This document shows positions 50,146 to 59,031 of a stretch of DNA of 64,000 nucleotides, one piece after another; position 1 is the stretch's first letter; every line of letters begins with the position of its first letter. This DNA comes from a virus. The stretch covers positions 62,001-126,000 of the IMG/VR virus record IMGVR_UViG_3300042544_000912. One strand, 5' to 3'. Position numbers and translations under genes: made by a program. The notes below the pieces were generated by a model, which did no database searches, was not told where the DNA came from, and worked only from the letters and a program-made list of their open reading frames with translations.

Positions 50146-50661
50146 ATGTTCGGTATGATACCTCTCCCATATAAATTATTAGCAGGTGCAGCACTAATTA
50201 TTGGCGTTTTCTTTTATGGATATATGAAGGGCTCTGCCTACGCCGAAGCAGAACTACAAAGATTTGCTGCTAAGGCAAGCACACAAGTTGCCGAACTTGA
50301 GAAAAAGAATGCTGAAATAAGTAACAATGTAGTTACTGAATATGTTGATAGAACAAACACAATTAGAGAGAAAGAATATGTTTACATTGATACCGCCAAA
50401 AACATTGTTCCTAGCCAGTCTGTTATGTCTAACGGCTGGGTGTTCACGCACGACTCTAGTGCCACTGCCAGTGATGCCGACCCCACCAGAGCTTCTGATG
50501 CGTCCCCCTCAGGAATTACAGACACTACGGCCCTCGTCGGAATCATCACAAACTACTCCAGATGCCAGCAAAACGCCCAGCAATTGATTGCCCTACAGAA
50601 GTGGATTGCAGATAACAAAACTGAGGTTGATCGTATCAACTCCGAGAAATCGAAGAAGTAA
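50146..50661 (+). CDS. i-spanin (Rz-like)
   Basis: 171 residues from ATG 50146 (AAGGA eight bases upstream). One N-terminal membrane helix (YKLLAGAALIIGVFFYGYMK) and a periplasmic coiled coil (RFAAKASTQVAELEKKNAEI), then a second helical part near the C-terminus. The lipoprotein o-spanin gene is embedded in the +1 frame. Together they fuse inner and outer membranes at the end of lysis. Confidence 0.82.
   Translation: MFGMIPLPYKLLAGAALIIGVFFYGYMKGSAYAEAELQRFAAKASTQVAELEKKNAEISNNVVTEYVDRTNTIREKEYVYIDTAKNIVPSQSVMSNGWVFTHDSSATASDADPTRASDASPSGITDTTALVGIITNYSRCQQNAQQLIALQKWIADNKTEVDRINSEKSKK
50378..50587 (+). CDS. o-spanin lipoprotein (Rz1-like), embedded gene
   Basis: 69 residues encoded entirely inside the i-spanin gene in another frame. 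Signal sequence with lipobox LTAGC, giving Cys22 as the lipidated residue, then a Pro-rich mature part (PLPVMPTPPELLMRPPQ), as in lambda Rz1. ATG 50378 has AGAGAG eight bases upstream. Outer-membrane lipoprotein; proof of a Gram-negative host envelope. Confidence 0.82.
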   Translation: MFTLIPPKTLFLASLLCLTAGCSRTTLVPLPVMPTPPELLMRPPQELQTLRPSSESSQTTPDASKTPSN

Positions 50662-50665
50662 TTGT

Positions 50666-50673
50666 TATAAATA
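50666..50673 (+). promoter_or_regulatory. T4-type late promoter
   Basis: Exact TATAAATA right after the i-spanin stop, 33 bases before the ATG of the first polyprotein-like virion gene; RBS GGAG follows. Confidence 0.8.
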
Positions 50674-50705
50674 TAGCAAACGTTTAGCTTCTGGAGATAC
50701 TTTTA

Positions 50706-52622
50706 ATGGCTAATATTATTGAAAAAGCGAAGGCGAGACTGAAAGAGGCTCGTGGTTCTGCATACACGCTGTATCACAAATCGTATACAGATGCAATCAA
50801 TCATGCACTATCACACCATCAAAAGTCTGGTCTTCATGTAAGTGACGATGATAGATTCCAACATGTGGGTGTTGGCTCAAAGAAGCCAAGCGAAGGTAAT
50901 ACCACTTCGGTGAGTATGCCAGCTACGCATACTAGTGGCAAGAAGCACATGATTCACGTCCAAGTATTCAACAAGGGTGGCACACACCCATATGAATTGA
51001 ATACCTATTCGAGTGGCATGGGTCGTCAAGTTAAAGAAGACGCCGAGCATGTAAACTGTGGTACTCCAGAATGTTGCGGCGAATGCACTCCACCGATCGA
51101 AGAAGCATACGGCATGTGGAAGGTAGACTTTCCTAAGCAACATGCTGGTAAAGCTGTTGCGGCTGGCTCAGTCCATGTTAAGGCGCAGAACACCGCTCAT
51201 GCACATAAGGTTGCAGCAAAGAGAGTCGGTGTTGACCACACTGTATTCAAATCAAAGGTAACTAAGTCTTCAATTCTTCCAGAAGAGCGCGGCGAAGACT
51301 CTAAGGGTCACTACCGCGCAACAGAAGATGGTGCTGGTTTAACTCGTAAGGGTGCTAAAGCCATGGGCATTAAGACAGCCGTTACAACTCCTCCTAGCAA
51401 GCTAGACCCTAAGGGTGAAGCTGCTGGTCGTCGCAGGTCATTCTGCGCCCGTATGGGTGGCATGAAAGGTCCTATGAAGGATGAGAAGGGTCGCCCAACT
51501 CGCAAAGCTATGTCACTTCGTCGCTGGAATTGCAACGAAGAACTAGGTAAAGAAAACGAATGGGGTAGCCCAGGTCTTCGTAAGAAGTTTGCTGCTATGA
51601 CACCAGGACAAGAAGGACTAGCGGCTGATAATATTCCAGCAATGAATCCATTTTCTGGTGATGCTATCCAAGAACAACAACTTGACGAAATCTCGGCCCT
51701 AGGTGCCAAGAAGCGTTCTGAATTTGCTGCCAAACTACAAAAGACACTTGCCGACCCGAAAAAAATCGCAAAGGCCAAGAAAGATATTGCAAAGAAAAAG
51801 GCAGTCCAGAAAGCAGAAGAACCTAAGCATCTTGTTATGCAACTTCGCAAAGCAACTTCGATTGGCTCCAAGGTTAAGTTCTATGACGGTGCAGAACACC
51901 ACGTAGCCCCTAACCATGTAGAGAAGTTCAATGATCGCTATCATTCATTGAAGTCTTCAATCGAAAAGGAAAGCCTAGTCAAGCGCGCCCACAAATCACA
52001 TGCCGATTTCATGAGAGCCATCTCAGAAGAAACCATGGGTCAGACAATGGGACCTTGCACTGACAATATCTCACCTGCAAATTATCCTTCACCATATCAA
52101 CTATCACCTCTACCTGGTTTAGAGGACATGAATGCTGACAATGAGGCAAATCAATACACCGAGGCTGACTTGGCTGCAATTGAGGCTGATGTCACAAATG
52201 AAATTGAATCTTCTTCATGGCAAGACCTGAGCAAGTATTATGATGCCGAAGACGATGAAGACGAAGATGAAAACGAAGAAGAGTTAGATGAAGCCATCAC
52301 TCCTCAGGGTCGTCTAAAGAAAAAGTTTGCTGCAATGCGTAACAAGACGCGCCGTAACCTTGCTAAGAACATGGCAATGAAGCGTATCGCTACACCCGAT
52401 GTAATTAAGGGTCGCTCAATTCGTGCCGCTCGTAGAATGGTTTACAAGCGCATTCTTCGTAACCGCGACCCATCTTCTGTATCAGCCTCTGAAAAGGCAC
52501 GTATCGAAGCACAGGTAAAGCGTATGGCACCAATGGTATCAAGAATTTCTATTCGTCTACAACAAAGCGAAAGAAAGCGTGACCAAGCCCGTGTAACAAA
52601 CGCAAGAACAAAGAAGAAATAA
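50706..52622 (+). CDS. Large modular virion/internal protein with gp21-type sites
   Basis: 638 residues, basic, made of modules joined by acidic linkers. The N-terminal 14 residues end in LKE-A. Further (L/I)xE sites are IEE-A near 133, LDE-I near 327 and LDE-A near 529. The module between (GLTRKGAKAMGIKTAVTTPP, then RRRSFCARMGGMKGPMKDEK, LRRWNC) is a conserved T4-like phage domain. The last module is strongly basic (RLKKKFAAMRNKTRRNLAKN). It is probably packaged in the head and cut into DNA-binding peptides. Late promoter upstream. Confidence 0.7.
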   Translation: MANIIEKAKARLKEARGSAYTLYHKSYTDAINHALSHHQKSGLHVSDDDRFQHVGVGSKKPSEGNTTSVSMPATHTSGKKHMIHVQVFNKGGTHPYELNTYSSGMGRQVKEDAEHVNCGTPECCGECTPPIEEAYGMWKVDFPKQHAGKAVAAGSVHVKAQNTAHAHKVAAKRVGVDHTVFKSKVTKSSILPEERGEDSKGHYRATEDGAGLTRKGAKAMGIKTAVTTPPSKLDPKGEAAGRRRSFCARMGGMKGPMKDEKGRPTRKAMSLRRWNCNEELGKENEWGSPGLRKKFAAMTPGQEGLAADNIPAMNPFSGDAIQEQQLDEISALGAKKRSEFAAKLQKTLADPKKIAKAKKDIAKKKAVQKAEEPKHLVMQLRKATSIGSKVKFYDGAEHHVAPNHVEKFNDRYHSLKSSIEKESLVKRAHKSHADFMRAISEETMGQTMGPCTDNISPANYPSPYQLSPLPGLEDMNADNEANQYTEADLAAIEADVTNEIESSSWQDLSKYYDAEDDEDEDENEEELDEAITPQGRLKKKFAAMRNKTRRNLAKNMAMKRIATPDVIKGRSIRAARRMVYKRILRNRDPSSVSASEKARIEAQVKRMAPMVSRISIRLQQSERKRDQARVTNARTKKK

Positions 52623-52623
52623 T

Positions 52624-53061
52624 ATGGATGAGTTGAATACTGCCCTTAAAATTGTGATGGCAAATACATATGCAATGTATTTTAAAGCACATGGCTTTCA
52701 CTGGAACGTAGAAGGTAAAGACTTCTCACAATACCACAGATTCTTTAGTAAATTATACGAAGAACTATTTGATGCTGTAGATACCGTTGCGGAACAAATT
52801 AGAGCTTTGGATGAATATGCGCCATATAATATGACAGAACTTGCTTCTATTACTACTATCAAAGAATCTAATATCTATGGTGTAGATGTATCTGGTATGT
52901 TAGCCGACCTTAATGACGCAAACGCATCTGTTATTGAAGCACTTAATTCGGCGCATAAATTGGCGGAAGCAGAAAATAATAGAGGTCTATTGAACCTACT
53001 CGAAGAGAGATTAGATGTTCATGCAAAACACGGTTGGATGATCCGTGCATCCTCTAAGTGA
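52624..53061 (+). CDS. Dps-like ferritin-fold protein
   Basis: 145 residues. AMYFKAHGFHWNVEGKDFSQ, then YHRFFSKLYEELFDAVDTVA and EQIRALDEYAP match the Dps/ferritin helix with iron-ligand His and Asp/Glu positions. The C-terminal LEERLDVHAKHGWMIRASS is typical of Dps. Dps oligomers bind DNA and oxidise iron. It is encoded between two late virion polyproteins, so it may be packaged or protect DNA in the infected cell. Confidence 0.82.
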   Translation: MDELNTALKIVMANTYAMYFKAHGFHWNVEGKDFSQYHRFFSKLYEELFDAVDTVAEQIRALDEYAPYNMTELASITTIKESNIYGVDVSGMLADLNDANASVIEALNSAHKLAEAENNRGLLNLLEERLDVHAKHGWMIRASSK

Positions 53062-53067
53062 TAAATA
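53060..53067 (+). promoter_or_regulatory. Late-promoter variant fused to a stop codon
   Basis: GATAAATA, one mismatch to TATAAATA, overlaps the TGA of the Dps-like gene and lies 20 bases before ATG 53088. The same TGATAAATA arrangement occurs at 5425. Confidence 0.5.
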
Positions 53068-53087
53068 TAGAGGATAAGGAGATACTA

Positions 53088-54482
53088 ATGTCACTCGAAC
53101 AAACAATTAAAGACACTGTAATGGCAGAGTCAGTAGATTTGGACATGCGTTTGCAGCAACTAGTTCGTGCTGGACTAATGCCATCGAATACTATTCCTCT
53201 ATTGCGCAAAGCTATTACTAAGATACAAGGTGGTTATCCACTTCAAGGCGCCGAGCGCGATGTCATGGCAAACTTCTTAAATTCCATGATGTTCATCGTT
53301 CTGGGTGATGATTCTATCTTTAATAAGGCCAGAGTTGGTGCTAAATCGTATGCAACCGAAGCTAAAGAGAAGCAAGAGTATGACTATGAAGGTGACATGG
53401 CTATGTCCCAACTAAAGTCAATCATTGCTAACTCGCAACGTATGCATGATTCGATGAGCGAAGATACAAATCTTCCTGAGTGGGTTCAATCAAAGATTAC
53501 TCTAGCAGAAGATTACATCTCAACCGCAGCAAACTATCTTCAAAGCGAAATGAATGAAGGTAAGCGCGGTCTCTGGGATAACATTCATGCCAAGCGTGAG
53601 AGAATTAAAGCTGGGTCAGGTGAGCGTATGCGTAAGCCTGGTTCAGAGGGTGCACCTAGTGCCGCAGACTTGAAAAATTCTCGCACGGAAGAAGTCGAAT
53701 TGATCGGTGAAGTAAACGCAAATCAAATTAAAAAAGATCTCGATTCTGGAATGTCACATGATGCTGTTATAGGAAAACATGCAAATAAAAGAACAACTAA
53801 CACTGACGCAATTCGCAAGGTTATCAAGCAACACGCTTGGGATAAGCGAATGAAGAAAGAAGAAGTTGAACTGGATGAAGCAACATATTTTGTTCACACC
53901 GCTAATAATGCACATCATGTCAACAAAAAAATTCCAACCGGAAAAAAAGATGCGATGGGGCAGGCATTGATGACATCGAAGGTTGTCAAGTCGTTTCCTT
54001 ATGGAGACACCCAATCAAAGCAAACATCTCCTGACCAGCACAAGGCTGCACATGCTCATGCTAAAAAACTGAATGCCAGTATGAAAGAGGGCGTCGAAAC
54101 AATCGATGAAATCTCTTCTGATATGGCGTATCGCTATCTAAAAGGAAAGCGTGAAAGAGACTATGATATTAGTCCAGATGGCAAATCGAGCAAATTGAAG
54201 AAACCAATGACGTATGCTAAAATGAATAAAGACGCGAAGAGTTCTATGCGGGCCCTCAGAACAATTGAGAAGGCTAAGAAAGCCAATGAAGAAAAAGAAT
54301 CTCGCCGCGGCGAAGCACGGGCTGATATCGCTGCCATCACACAGATGAATGAGTCTTATAAGACCACATTTAATGCAGCACTTACACAGTATGGCATCAA
54401 GTCTCCCTCGGAACTTGATGAAGAAAAGAGAAAAGAATTTTTTAATTTCGTAGATCAAAACTATAAACAGGGAGACAATTAA
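53088..54482 (+). CDS. Second modular virion/internal protein with gp21-type sites
   Basis: 464 residues from ATG 53088 (AAGGAGA five bases upstream); an earlier GTG lies in the promoter. The N-terminal 14 residues end in MAE-S. Modules: a helical domain to about 165, a conserved phage domain GLWDNIHAKRERIKAGSGER, then small basic modules separated by ELDE-A near 264 and TIDE-I near 341. The architecture parallels the protein at 50706. It is likely to be processed in the prohead. Its stop overlaps the next gene's ATG. Confidence 0.68.
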   Translation: MSLEQTIKDTVMAESVDLDMRLQQLVRAGLMPSNTIPLLRKAITKIQGGYPLQGAERDVMANFLNSMMFIVLGDDSIFNKARVGAKSYATEAKEKQEYDYEGDMAMSQLKSIIANSQRMHDSMSEDTNLPEWVQSKITLAEDYISTAANYLQSEMNEGKRGLWDNIHAKRERIKAGSGERMRKPGSEGAPSAADLKNSRTEEVELIGEVNANQIKKDLDSGMSHDAVIGKHANKRTTNTDAIRKVIKQHAWDKRMKKEEVELDEATYFVHTANNAHHVNKKIPTGKKDAMGQALMTSKVVKSFPYGDTQSKQTSPDQHKAAHAHAKKLNASMKEGVETIDEISSDMAYRYLKGKRERDYDISPDGKSSKLKKPMTYAKMNKDAKSSMRALRTIEKAKKANEEKESRRGEARADIAAITQMNESYKTTFNAALTQYGIKSPSELDEEKRKEFFNFVDQNYKQGDN

Positions 54483-56038
54483 TGTCCGCATGGGGTAAAT
54501 CAGATAGTAAATCAAGAGACGGTACAGTAACTCTTACTGCGCCATCTATCACATTCAATGCCGCGACAGGTCATGCTGCTGGCGTTTATACTTCGGCAGG
54601 TCATCCATTCCAACTGGGTGATCCTGTTGTATATTCAAACGGTTCAGGAACTTCTGTTGTCGGTCTAACATCTGGTAGCACATATTATGTTACCAACGTA
54701 ACACCAAACACTTTCATGGTTGCTTCCACAGAAGACCGTGCGCTACGCAACGTTCCTGAAGCAATCGTATCAACTGATGGTATTGGTTCTTCGCATACGT
54801 TCACGTTGCCACTTGCACTTGGTCGCGGAACTCTAACAGGTACTGACAGTCTCTTCCTTGATGATGGACATCAAGTTGGTGACATTGTTCGTGTTGGCAC
54901 ACAAGAAATGATTTATACCGCAATTGCCAGCGAAACATCTGCTACTGTTATCAATGCAAATCCAGGAACAACTCTGACTGCATTCTCAGATCAAGAGTAT
55001 AGAGTCCACGAAAAACCAACTTTTGTTGCATCTAATGCAACGTCGGACTTTGAATCAACCCAAGTATTTGGTGTAAGAAGCGGCGAAATCCATGGCGACC
55101 AATCGGGTGGTTATATTTCGGCAGTTGCTCTAATCCAAGGTGGAACACGTTACCTTGAAGCACCTGCTGTTGGTTTCACTGGTGGTGGCGGTTCAGGTGC
55201 TGCGGCAACTGCAACTATTGCTGCTGGTTCTGTTACTGCAATCGCTGTAACAGACAATGGTTCATCGTATGAAACTGCTCCAACTGTAAATCTTTCGGTT
55301 CCACGCCGCACTGTGCCTATTTCTGGTGTTAACACTACAACAAATGTTCTCACTTATGCCGCTCACGGATTAACTGCTGGTGAGCATCTCAAGTATTATC
55401 ATAACGGTGGTACTGCTATTGCTGGACTAACAAATGCTGCATCCTATTATCCAGGACAAGTAACTACAAATACTTTCGTGCTGTATAACAGTGCCGCTCG
55501 TGGTACCAATGCTGTTGCTACTATGACTATTGCTACTACTGCGGTTAACACAACTACTAATGTCATCACTTCAAATGCACACGGTCTAGTTAATGGTGCA
55601 GAACTTAACTACAGCAACCAAGGTGGTACCAGTATTACTGGTTTGACTTCGGGTAATGATTACTTTGTTGTCAATAAGACTACCAATACTTTCCAACTAG
55701 CACTGACTTCAGGTGGTGATCCTATCGATCTTACTGGCACAGGTAACAACTCGCAGACATTCGCATCGACTGGTCAACTCGACCTAACTGGTACTGGTAA
55801 TGACGACCAGTATTTCGATCTTCAGACTGCAACAACTGCTACTGCTCGTGCAGCACTCGGTGTAAACCAAGGTGTTGACAATGCTGAATCTGGTGCTGTT
55901 GCACACACTGGTTGGGTCAAGCGTAAGGTTCTAACTGGTGCACACGCTGGTCGTATCCAGTATGAAGTTCTGGTTGCACTTTCGAAGAACGGTATCTCCA
56001 GTGATGCTGCCGATGATATCGAATTCCCAGAGGATTAA
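54482..56038 (+). CDS. Virion structural protein, beta-repeat rich
   Basis: 518 residues. Starts MSAWGKSDSKSRDGTVT. Contains repeated GLTSGSTYYVTNVTPNTFMV-type units (again at GLTSGNDYFVVNKTTNTFQL), common in phage surface proteins. A Gly-rich GFTGGGGSGAAATATIAAGS unit also occurs. The C-terminus HTGWVKRKVLTGAHAGRIQY, then VALSKNGISSDAADDIEFPE is a conserved end found in virion proteins of other T4-like phages. Probably a capsid or tail decoration. Confidence 0.7.
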   Translation: MSAWGKSDSKSRDGTVTLTAPSITFNAATGHAAGVYTSAGHPFQLGDPVVYSNGSGTSVVGLTSGSTYYVTNVTPNTFMVASTEDRALRNVPEAIVSTDGIGSSHTFTLPLALGRGTLTGTDSLFLDDGHQVGDIVRVGTQEMIYTAIASETSATVINANPGTTLTAFSDQEYRVHEKPTFVASNATSDFESTQVFGVRSGEIHGDQSGGYISAVALIQGGTRYLEAPAVGFTGGGGSGAAATATIAAGSVTAIAVTDNGSSYETAPTVNLSVPRRTVPISGVNTTTNVLTYAAHGLTAGEHLKYYHNGGTAIAGLTNAASYYPGQVTTNTFVLYNSAARGTNAVATMTIATTAVNTTTNVITSNAHGLVNGAELNYSNQGGTSITGLTSGNDYFVVNKTTNTFQLALTSGGDPIDLTGTGNNSQTFASTGQLDLTGTGNDDQYFDLQTATTATARAALGVNQGVDNAESGAVAHTGWVKRKVLTGAHAGRIQYEVLVALSKNGISSDAADDIEFPED

Positions 56039-56044
56039 TAACTA

Positions 56045-56497
56045 ATGGCAGATAGCAAAGTAACCGCGATGAATCCAGCAACCGATGCGAATTCGGCTGA
56101 TGTGCTTTATCTAGTGAAACCAAATACAAGTCCATATGATCATAAGATTACTATTGCTAATCTGTTCGGGGGCATTCCTGTCCCTGTAGTCTTAGAAGAT
56201 AAATTAGTAATGGGTGGCACTCCTCAGTCTTTATCGGCTGGGGGTGCCATCTCAATAGCTACTTCTGTTACTAAAATTTCATCACCTGATGCCAACGGTA
56301 CTCTTACTATAGCGGATGGTGTAGATGGCCAAATTAAGACTATTATAATGCAGTCTAATATTGGTAGTCATACTATGACAATCAATGCCAATATTGGTCA
56401 TTCGAGTATTGTATTTAATTCTGCGGGTGATACCGCAACTTTGATGTTTATGGGTACCGTCTGGTACTTCATCGGGGGAACGGCGACAGTATCATAA
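56045..56497 (+). CDS. Small virion structural protein
   Basis: 150 residues. N-terminus DSKVTAMNPATDANSADVLY, a fibre/decoration-type start; the rest is beta-rich with an IKTIIMQSNIGSHTMTINAN strand pair near the C-terminus. It probably accompanies the preceding structural protein. No precise family is assigned. Confidence 0.6.
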   Translation: MADSKVTAMNPATDANSADVLYLVKPNTSPYDHKITIANLFGGIPVPVVLEDKLVMGGTPQSLSAGGAISIATSVTKISSPDANGTLTIADGVDGQIKTIIMQSNIGSHTMTINANIGHSSIVFNSAGDTATLMFMGTVWYFIGGTATVS

Positions 56498-56498
56498 T

Positions 56499-56861
56499 AT
56501 GTTTGAATTAAATGATGATAATTTTTTGATCTTTGCTATTAAGAACTACGACAATCGGGGTTGCCTTGGTATGTCGGATCTTGAAGAAGATTTAAAACGA
56601 TTTAAATATATCAAACGATTATTTCGTAGATATGAAACAACAGATGTATTAAGCGAAAGATTGATACTCAATCACTTAATAGTTTTGTATAACGTATTTG
56701 GTAATGAAACCTCTTTGATGCTTTTATATAAGCTGGAAAATAAGTATTGGTCATATCTGAAAACATTTCTAGTTTATCTAAATAGAATGACTGTAGATGA
56801 TATACCAGAAGTATCTTTAGATTTAAATGTAGCAAGAACTTTAAGGAATATTGATGGCTAA
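56499..56861 (+). CDS. Conserved T4-like helical protein
   Basis: 120 residues. The pattern DLEEDLKRFKYIKRLFRRYE, then LSERLILNHLIVLYNVFGNE and LKTFLVYLNRM is widespread in T4-like phages as a conserved protein of unknown function. It is located with virion genes. All-helical. It overlaps the next gene by 8 bases. Confidence 0.72.
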   Translation: MFELNDDNFLIFAIKNYDNRGCLGMSDLEEDLKRFKYIKRLFRRYETTDVLSERLILNHLIVLYNVFGNETSLMLLYKLENKYWSYLKTFLVYLNRMTVDDIPEVSLDLNVARTLRNIDG

Positions 56862-57390
56862 GTTGATCGATAATGCTATTGCACTGCGCGTCCTTTGGAT
56901 GCTTACTACTCCGTTTGATAGGACGGATGCATACCGCTTGGGAATTATCGACAAGACAGGCAAAGAAATCACACCAATTTCAAAACTTAATACAGATGTT
57001 GAGAGAGAAGCATACACTTATCTCCATCGTTTAGTTTTTAGATTGAAAAGAATTATTCATATGGTGCCAGTAGAAAGTAAAAACTTTCTTTCTTTTGCCG
57101 CTGCGGTTGCATTGGTAAAAGAAGGTGTAGAATATGATGACGATATTTTAGAGGAACTATTCTATATGGCACATGAAGAACCAGAAGCGATTGCTCTAGC
57201 AGAAGAGCTAGAGAACAGAACCCTTTCATTCAGACAGTTTGTTGAAGAGATGGGTGTTGGCGGTGGTGCCGTTGCTGGTATTGGTATCAACAATCCAAAT
57301 ATTCCTAATCAGGATGAACCTGGTGTCTCTAAGAAGGCACAAAAGAATTATAAAAAGAAGAAGAAAATTATAAGAAGGAATGCACAATGA
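56854..57390 (+). CDS. Conserved T4-like protein with LHRLVFRLKR motif
   Basis: 178 residues from ATG 56854 (AAGGA seven bases upstream). Segments IALRVLWMLTTPFDRTDAYR, LGIIDKTGKE and AYTYLHRLVFRLKRIIHMVP are conserved in T4-like phages; the preceding small protein is its usual neighbour. LSFRQFVEEMGVGGG near 130 resembles the SF-x-x-F tags seen elsewhere. The C-terminus is Lys-rich. The function is unknown; a virion role is inferred from context. Confidence 0.68.
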   Translation: MAKLIDNAIALRVLWMLTTPFDRTDAYRLGIIDKTGKEITPISKLNTDVEREAYTYLHRLVFRLKRIIHMVPVESKNFLSFAAAVALVKEGVEYDDDILEELFYMAHEEPEAIALAEELENRTLSFRQFVEEMGVGGGAVAGIGINNPNIPNQDEPGVSKKAQKNYKKKKKIIRRNAQ

Positions 57391-57839
57391 GTTTGTTATC
57401 TTTTATAACTAAAGAGGAGCCAATCACTTCTCTTGCAGACTTGGAACTAGCCAAGGGTAAAATACAACTTACAATTATGAAGATGGCGGCAGCTATTCTC
57501 GGTATTATTATGATGTCTGTTGTTGTTACCATGATGATTGGCCTGTTTGTTCCAAATGAAACAATTGATAACAACGAAATCTTCAAGATTATTGGTCCAG
57601 CATTCTCGACCATCGTCGGTGCTTTTGTTGGTGCATTCGCTACTATGATGGGCATGAAGACTGCCGACTTTGACCCTAACGTTAAGGTTCAAGAGCTAGG
57701 TAAGACTGACCATAAAGCACTAGCAGAGGCGCATGTTATTAATGCTCAGGCAGAATCAATTGAAGCCGACACAGAAATCAAATTGATGGCAGCTATCGAT
57801 AAGTATAAAGATAGTGACGATGACTTCGGTCCATTCTAA
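57387..57839 (+). CDS. Two-helix membrane protein beside endolysin, holin candidate
   Basis: 150 residues. Two hydrophobic helices (MKMAAAILGIIMMSVVVTMM and IGPAFSTIVGAFVGAFATMM) and a soluble, Ala/Glu-rich C-terminus. Direct adjacency to the endolysin suggests a holin, but it is larger than usual and the C-terminus is long. The first candidate is at 49887. ATGA overlap with the preceding gene. Confidence 0.6.
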   Translation: MSLLSFITKEEPITSLADLELAKGKIQLTIMKMAAAILGIIMMSVVVTMMIGLFVPNETIDNNEIFKIIGPAFSTIVGAFVGAFATMMGMKTADFDPNVKVQELGKTDHKALAEAHVINAQAESIEADTEIKLMAAIDKYKDSDDDFGPF

Positions 57840-57850
57840 GGAGTAAGATA

Positions 57851-59026
57851 ATGACACAATTAACAGAACATTTTACTCTAGCAGAGATGATCGTATCACC
57901 AACGGCAAAGCGCCTTGGCATTCCTAACACACCAACAGCCGAGCATATCGAAAACATGCGCTACTGTTGTGAGAAGATTCTTGAGCCAGTAAGAGCGAAG
58001 TTTGGTCCAGTTACCATCAACTCATCTTACCGCGCGCCACTTGTCAATAAGGCAGTTGGTGGTTCTGCTACTTCACAACACGTTAATGGACAAGCAATTG
58101 ACTTCGAAGTTAAGGGTGTTGACAACAAGACCGTTGCTGACTGGGTTGCAGACAATCTAGAATTTGACCAAGTCATCCTCGAGTTTTACTCAGCCGGTGA
58201 TAAGAACTCTGGTTGGGTTCACGCTTCAATCAAGAAGGCTGGTGGCAATCGCCGTCAACGTTTGATTGCTTCTAAGTCTAAAGCTGGTGGCACAAAGTAT
58301 ACACCTGTTGCTGACTTTGACCCTAGCACAACTAAGGAAGCTGGTGCACCTGTAGTTCAAGCAGCGGCACAGGTTGCTAAAGCCGCCGTTCAAGCAACAT
58401 CAACTTCTGGCCTTGGACCAATGGCTGCACTTCAAGCAAAGTGTGGTCTGCCTACTGATGGTAAGTGGGGCCCAGGAACATTCAAGGGTGCCAAAGATTA
58501 CTTCAAACTATCGACTGCACAGGCCGCGCACTTCTTCGGTCAATGCGCCCATGAGTCCGGTGGCTTCAAGGTGTTCTCGGAAAATCTAAACTACTCTGAC
58601 AAGGGTCTCAACGGCATCTTTAAGAAGTATTTCCCTACAATCGCATCGACTGCCGGGTATGCTCGTAAGCCAGAAAAGATTGCTAACAAAGTATACGCCA
58701 ATCGTATGGGCAATGGCCCAGAAGCATCGGGTGATGGATGGAAGTTCCGAGGCCGTGGTCCAATCCAGTTAACTGGTAAGAGCAACTACACTCAATTTGC
58801 CCAAGATATCGGTCGCCCAGATGTTCTGACAAACCCAGACATCGTGGCAACAGAACTTGCTTTCGAATCCGCTCTATGGTTCTTCAATAAGAATGGTCTA
58901 TTCGCAATCGCGGACAAGGGTGTCACAGATGCAGTCATCGGTCAGATTACTCGCCGCGTAAACGGCGGTACGCATGGTCTTGATGACCGTATTAAGAAAA
59001 CTAAGCAATACGCAAACTGGGGATAA
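57851..59026 (+). CDS. Bifunctional endolysin: M15 peptidase and GH19 muramidase/chitinase
   Basis: 391 residues. Residues 1-130 are a peptidase M15-type domain with zinc ligands His77 (SQHVNGQAIDF), Asp84 and His124 (GWVHASI). An Ala/Thr/Gln-rich linker lies near 155-185. Residues 190-391 resemble glycoside hydrolase family 19: CAHESGG with catalytic Glu near 236 and WKFRGRGPIQLTGKSNYTQF. It would cut both peptide stems and glycan strands. No signal sequence, so release needs a holin. Confidence 0.9.
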   Translation: MTQLTEHFTLAEMIVSPTAKRLGIPNTPTAEHIENMRYCCEKILEPVRAKFGPVTINSSYRAPLVNKAVGGSATSQHVNGQAIDFEVKGVDNKTVADWVADNLEFDQVILEFYSAGDKNSGWVHASIKKAGGNRRQRLIASKSKAGGTKYTPVADFDPSTTKEAGAPVVQAAAQVAKAAVQATSTSGLGPMAALQAKCGLPTDGKWGPGTFKGAKDYFKLSTAQAAHFFGQCAHESGGFKVFSENLNYSDKGLNGIFKKYFPTIASTAGYARKPEKIANKVYANRMGNGPEASGDGWKFRGRGPIQLTGKSNYTQFAQDIGRPDVLTNPDIVATELAFESALWFFNKNGLFAIADKGVTDAVIGQITRRVNGGTHGLDDRIKKTKQYANWG

Positions 59027-59031
59027 TAAAT

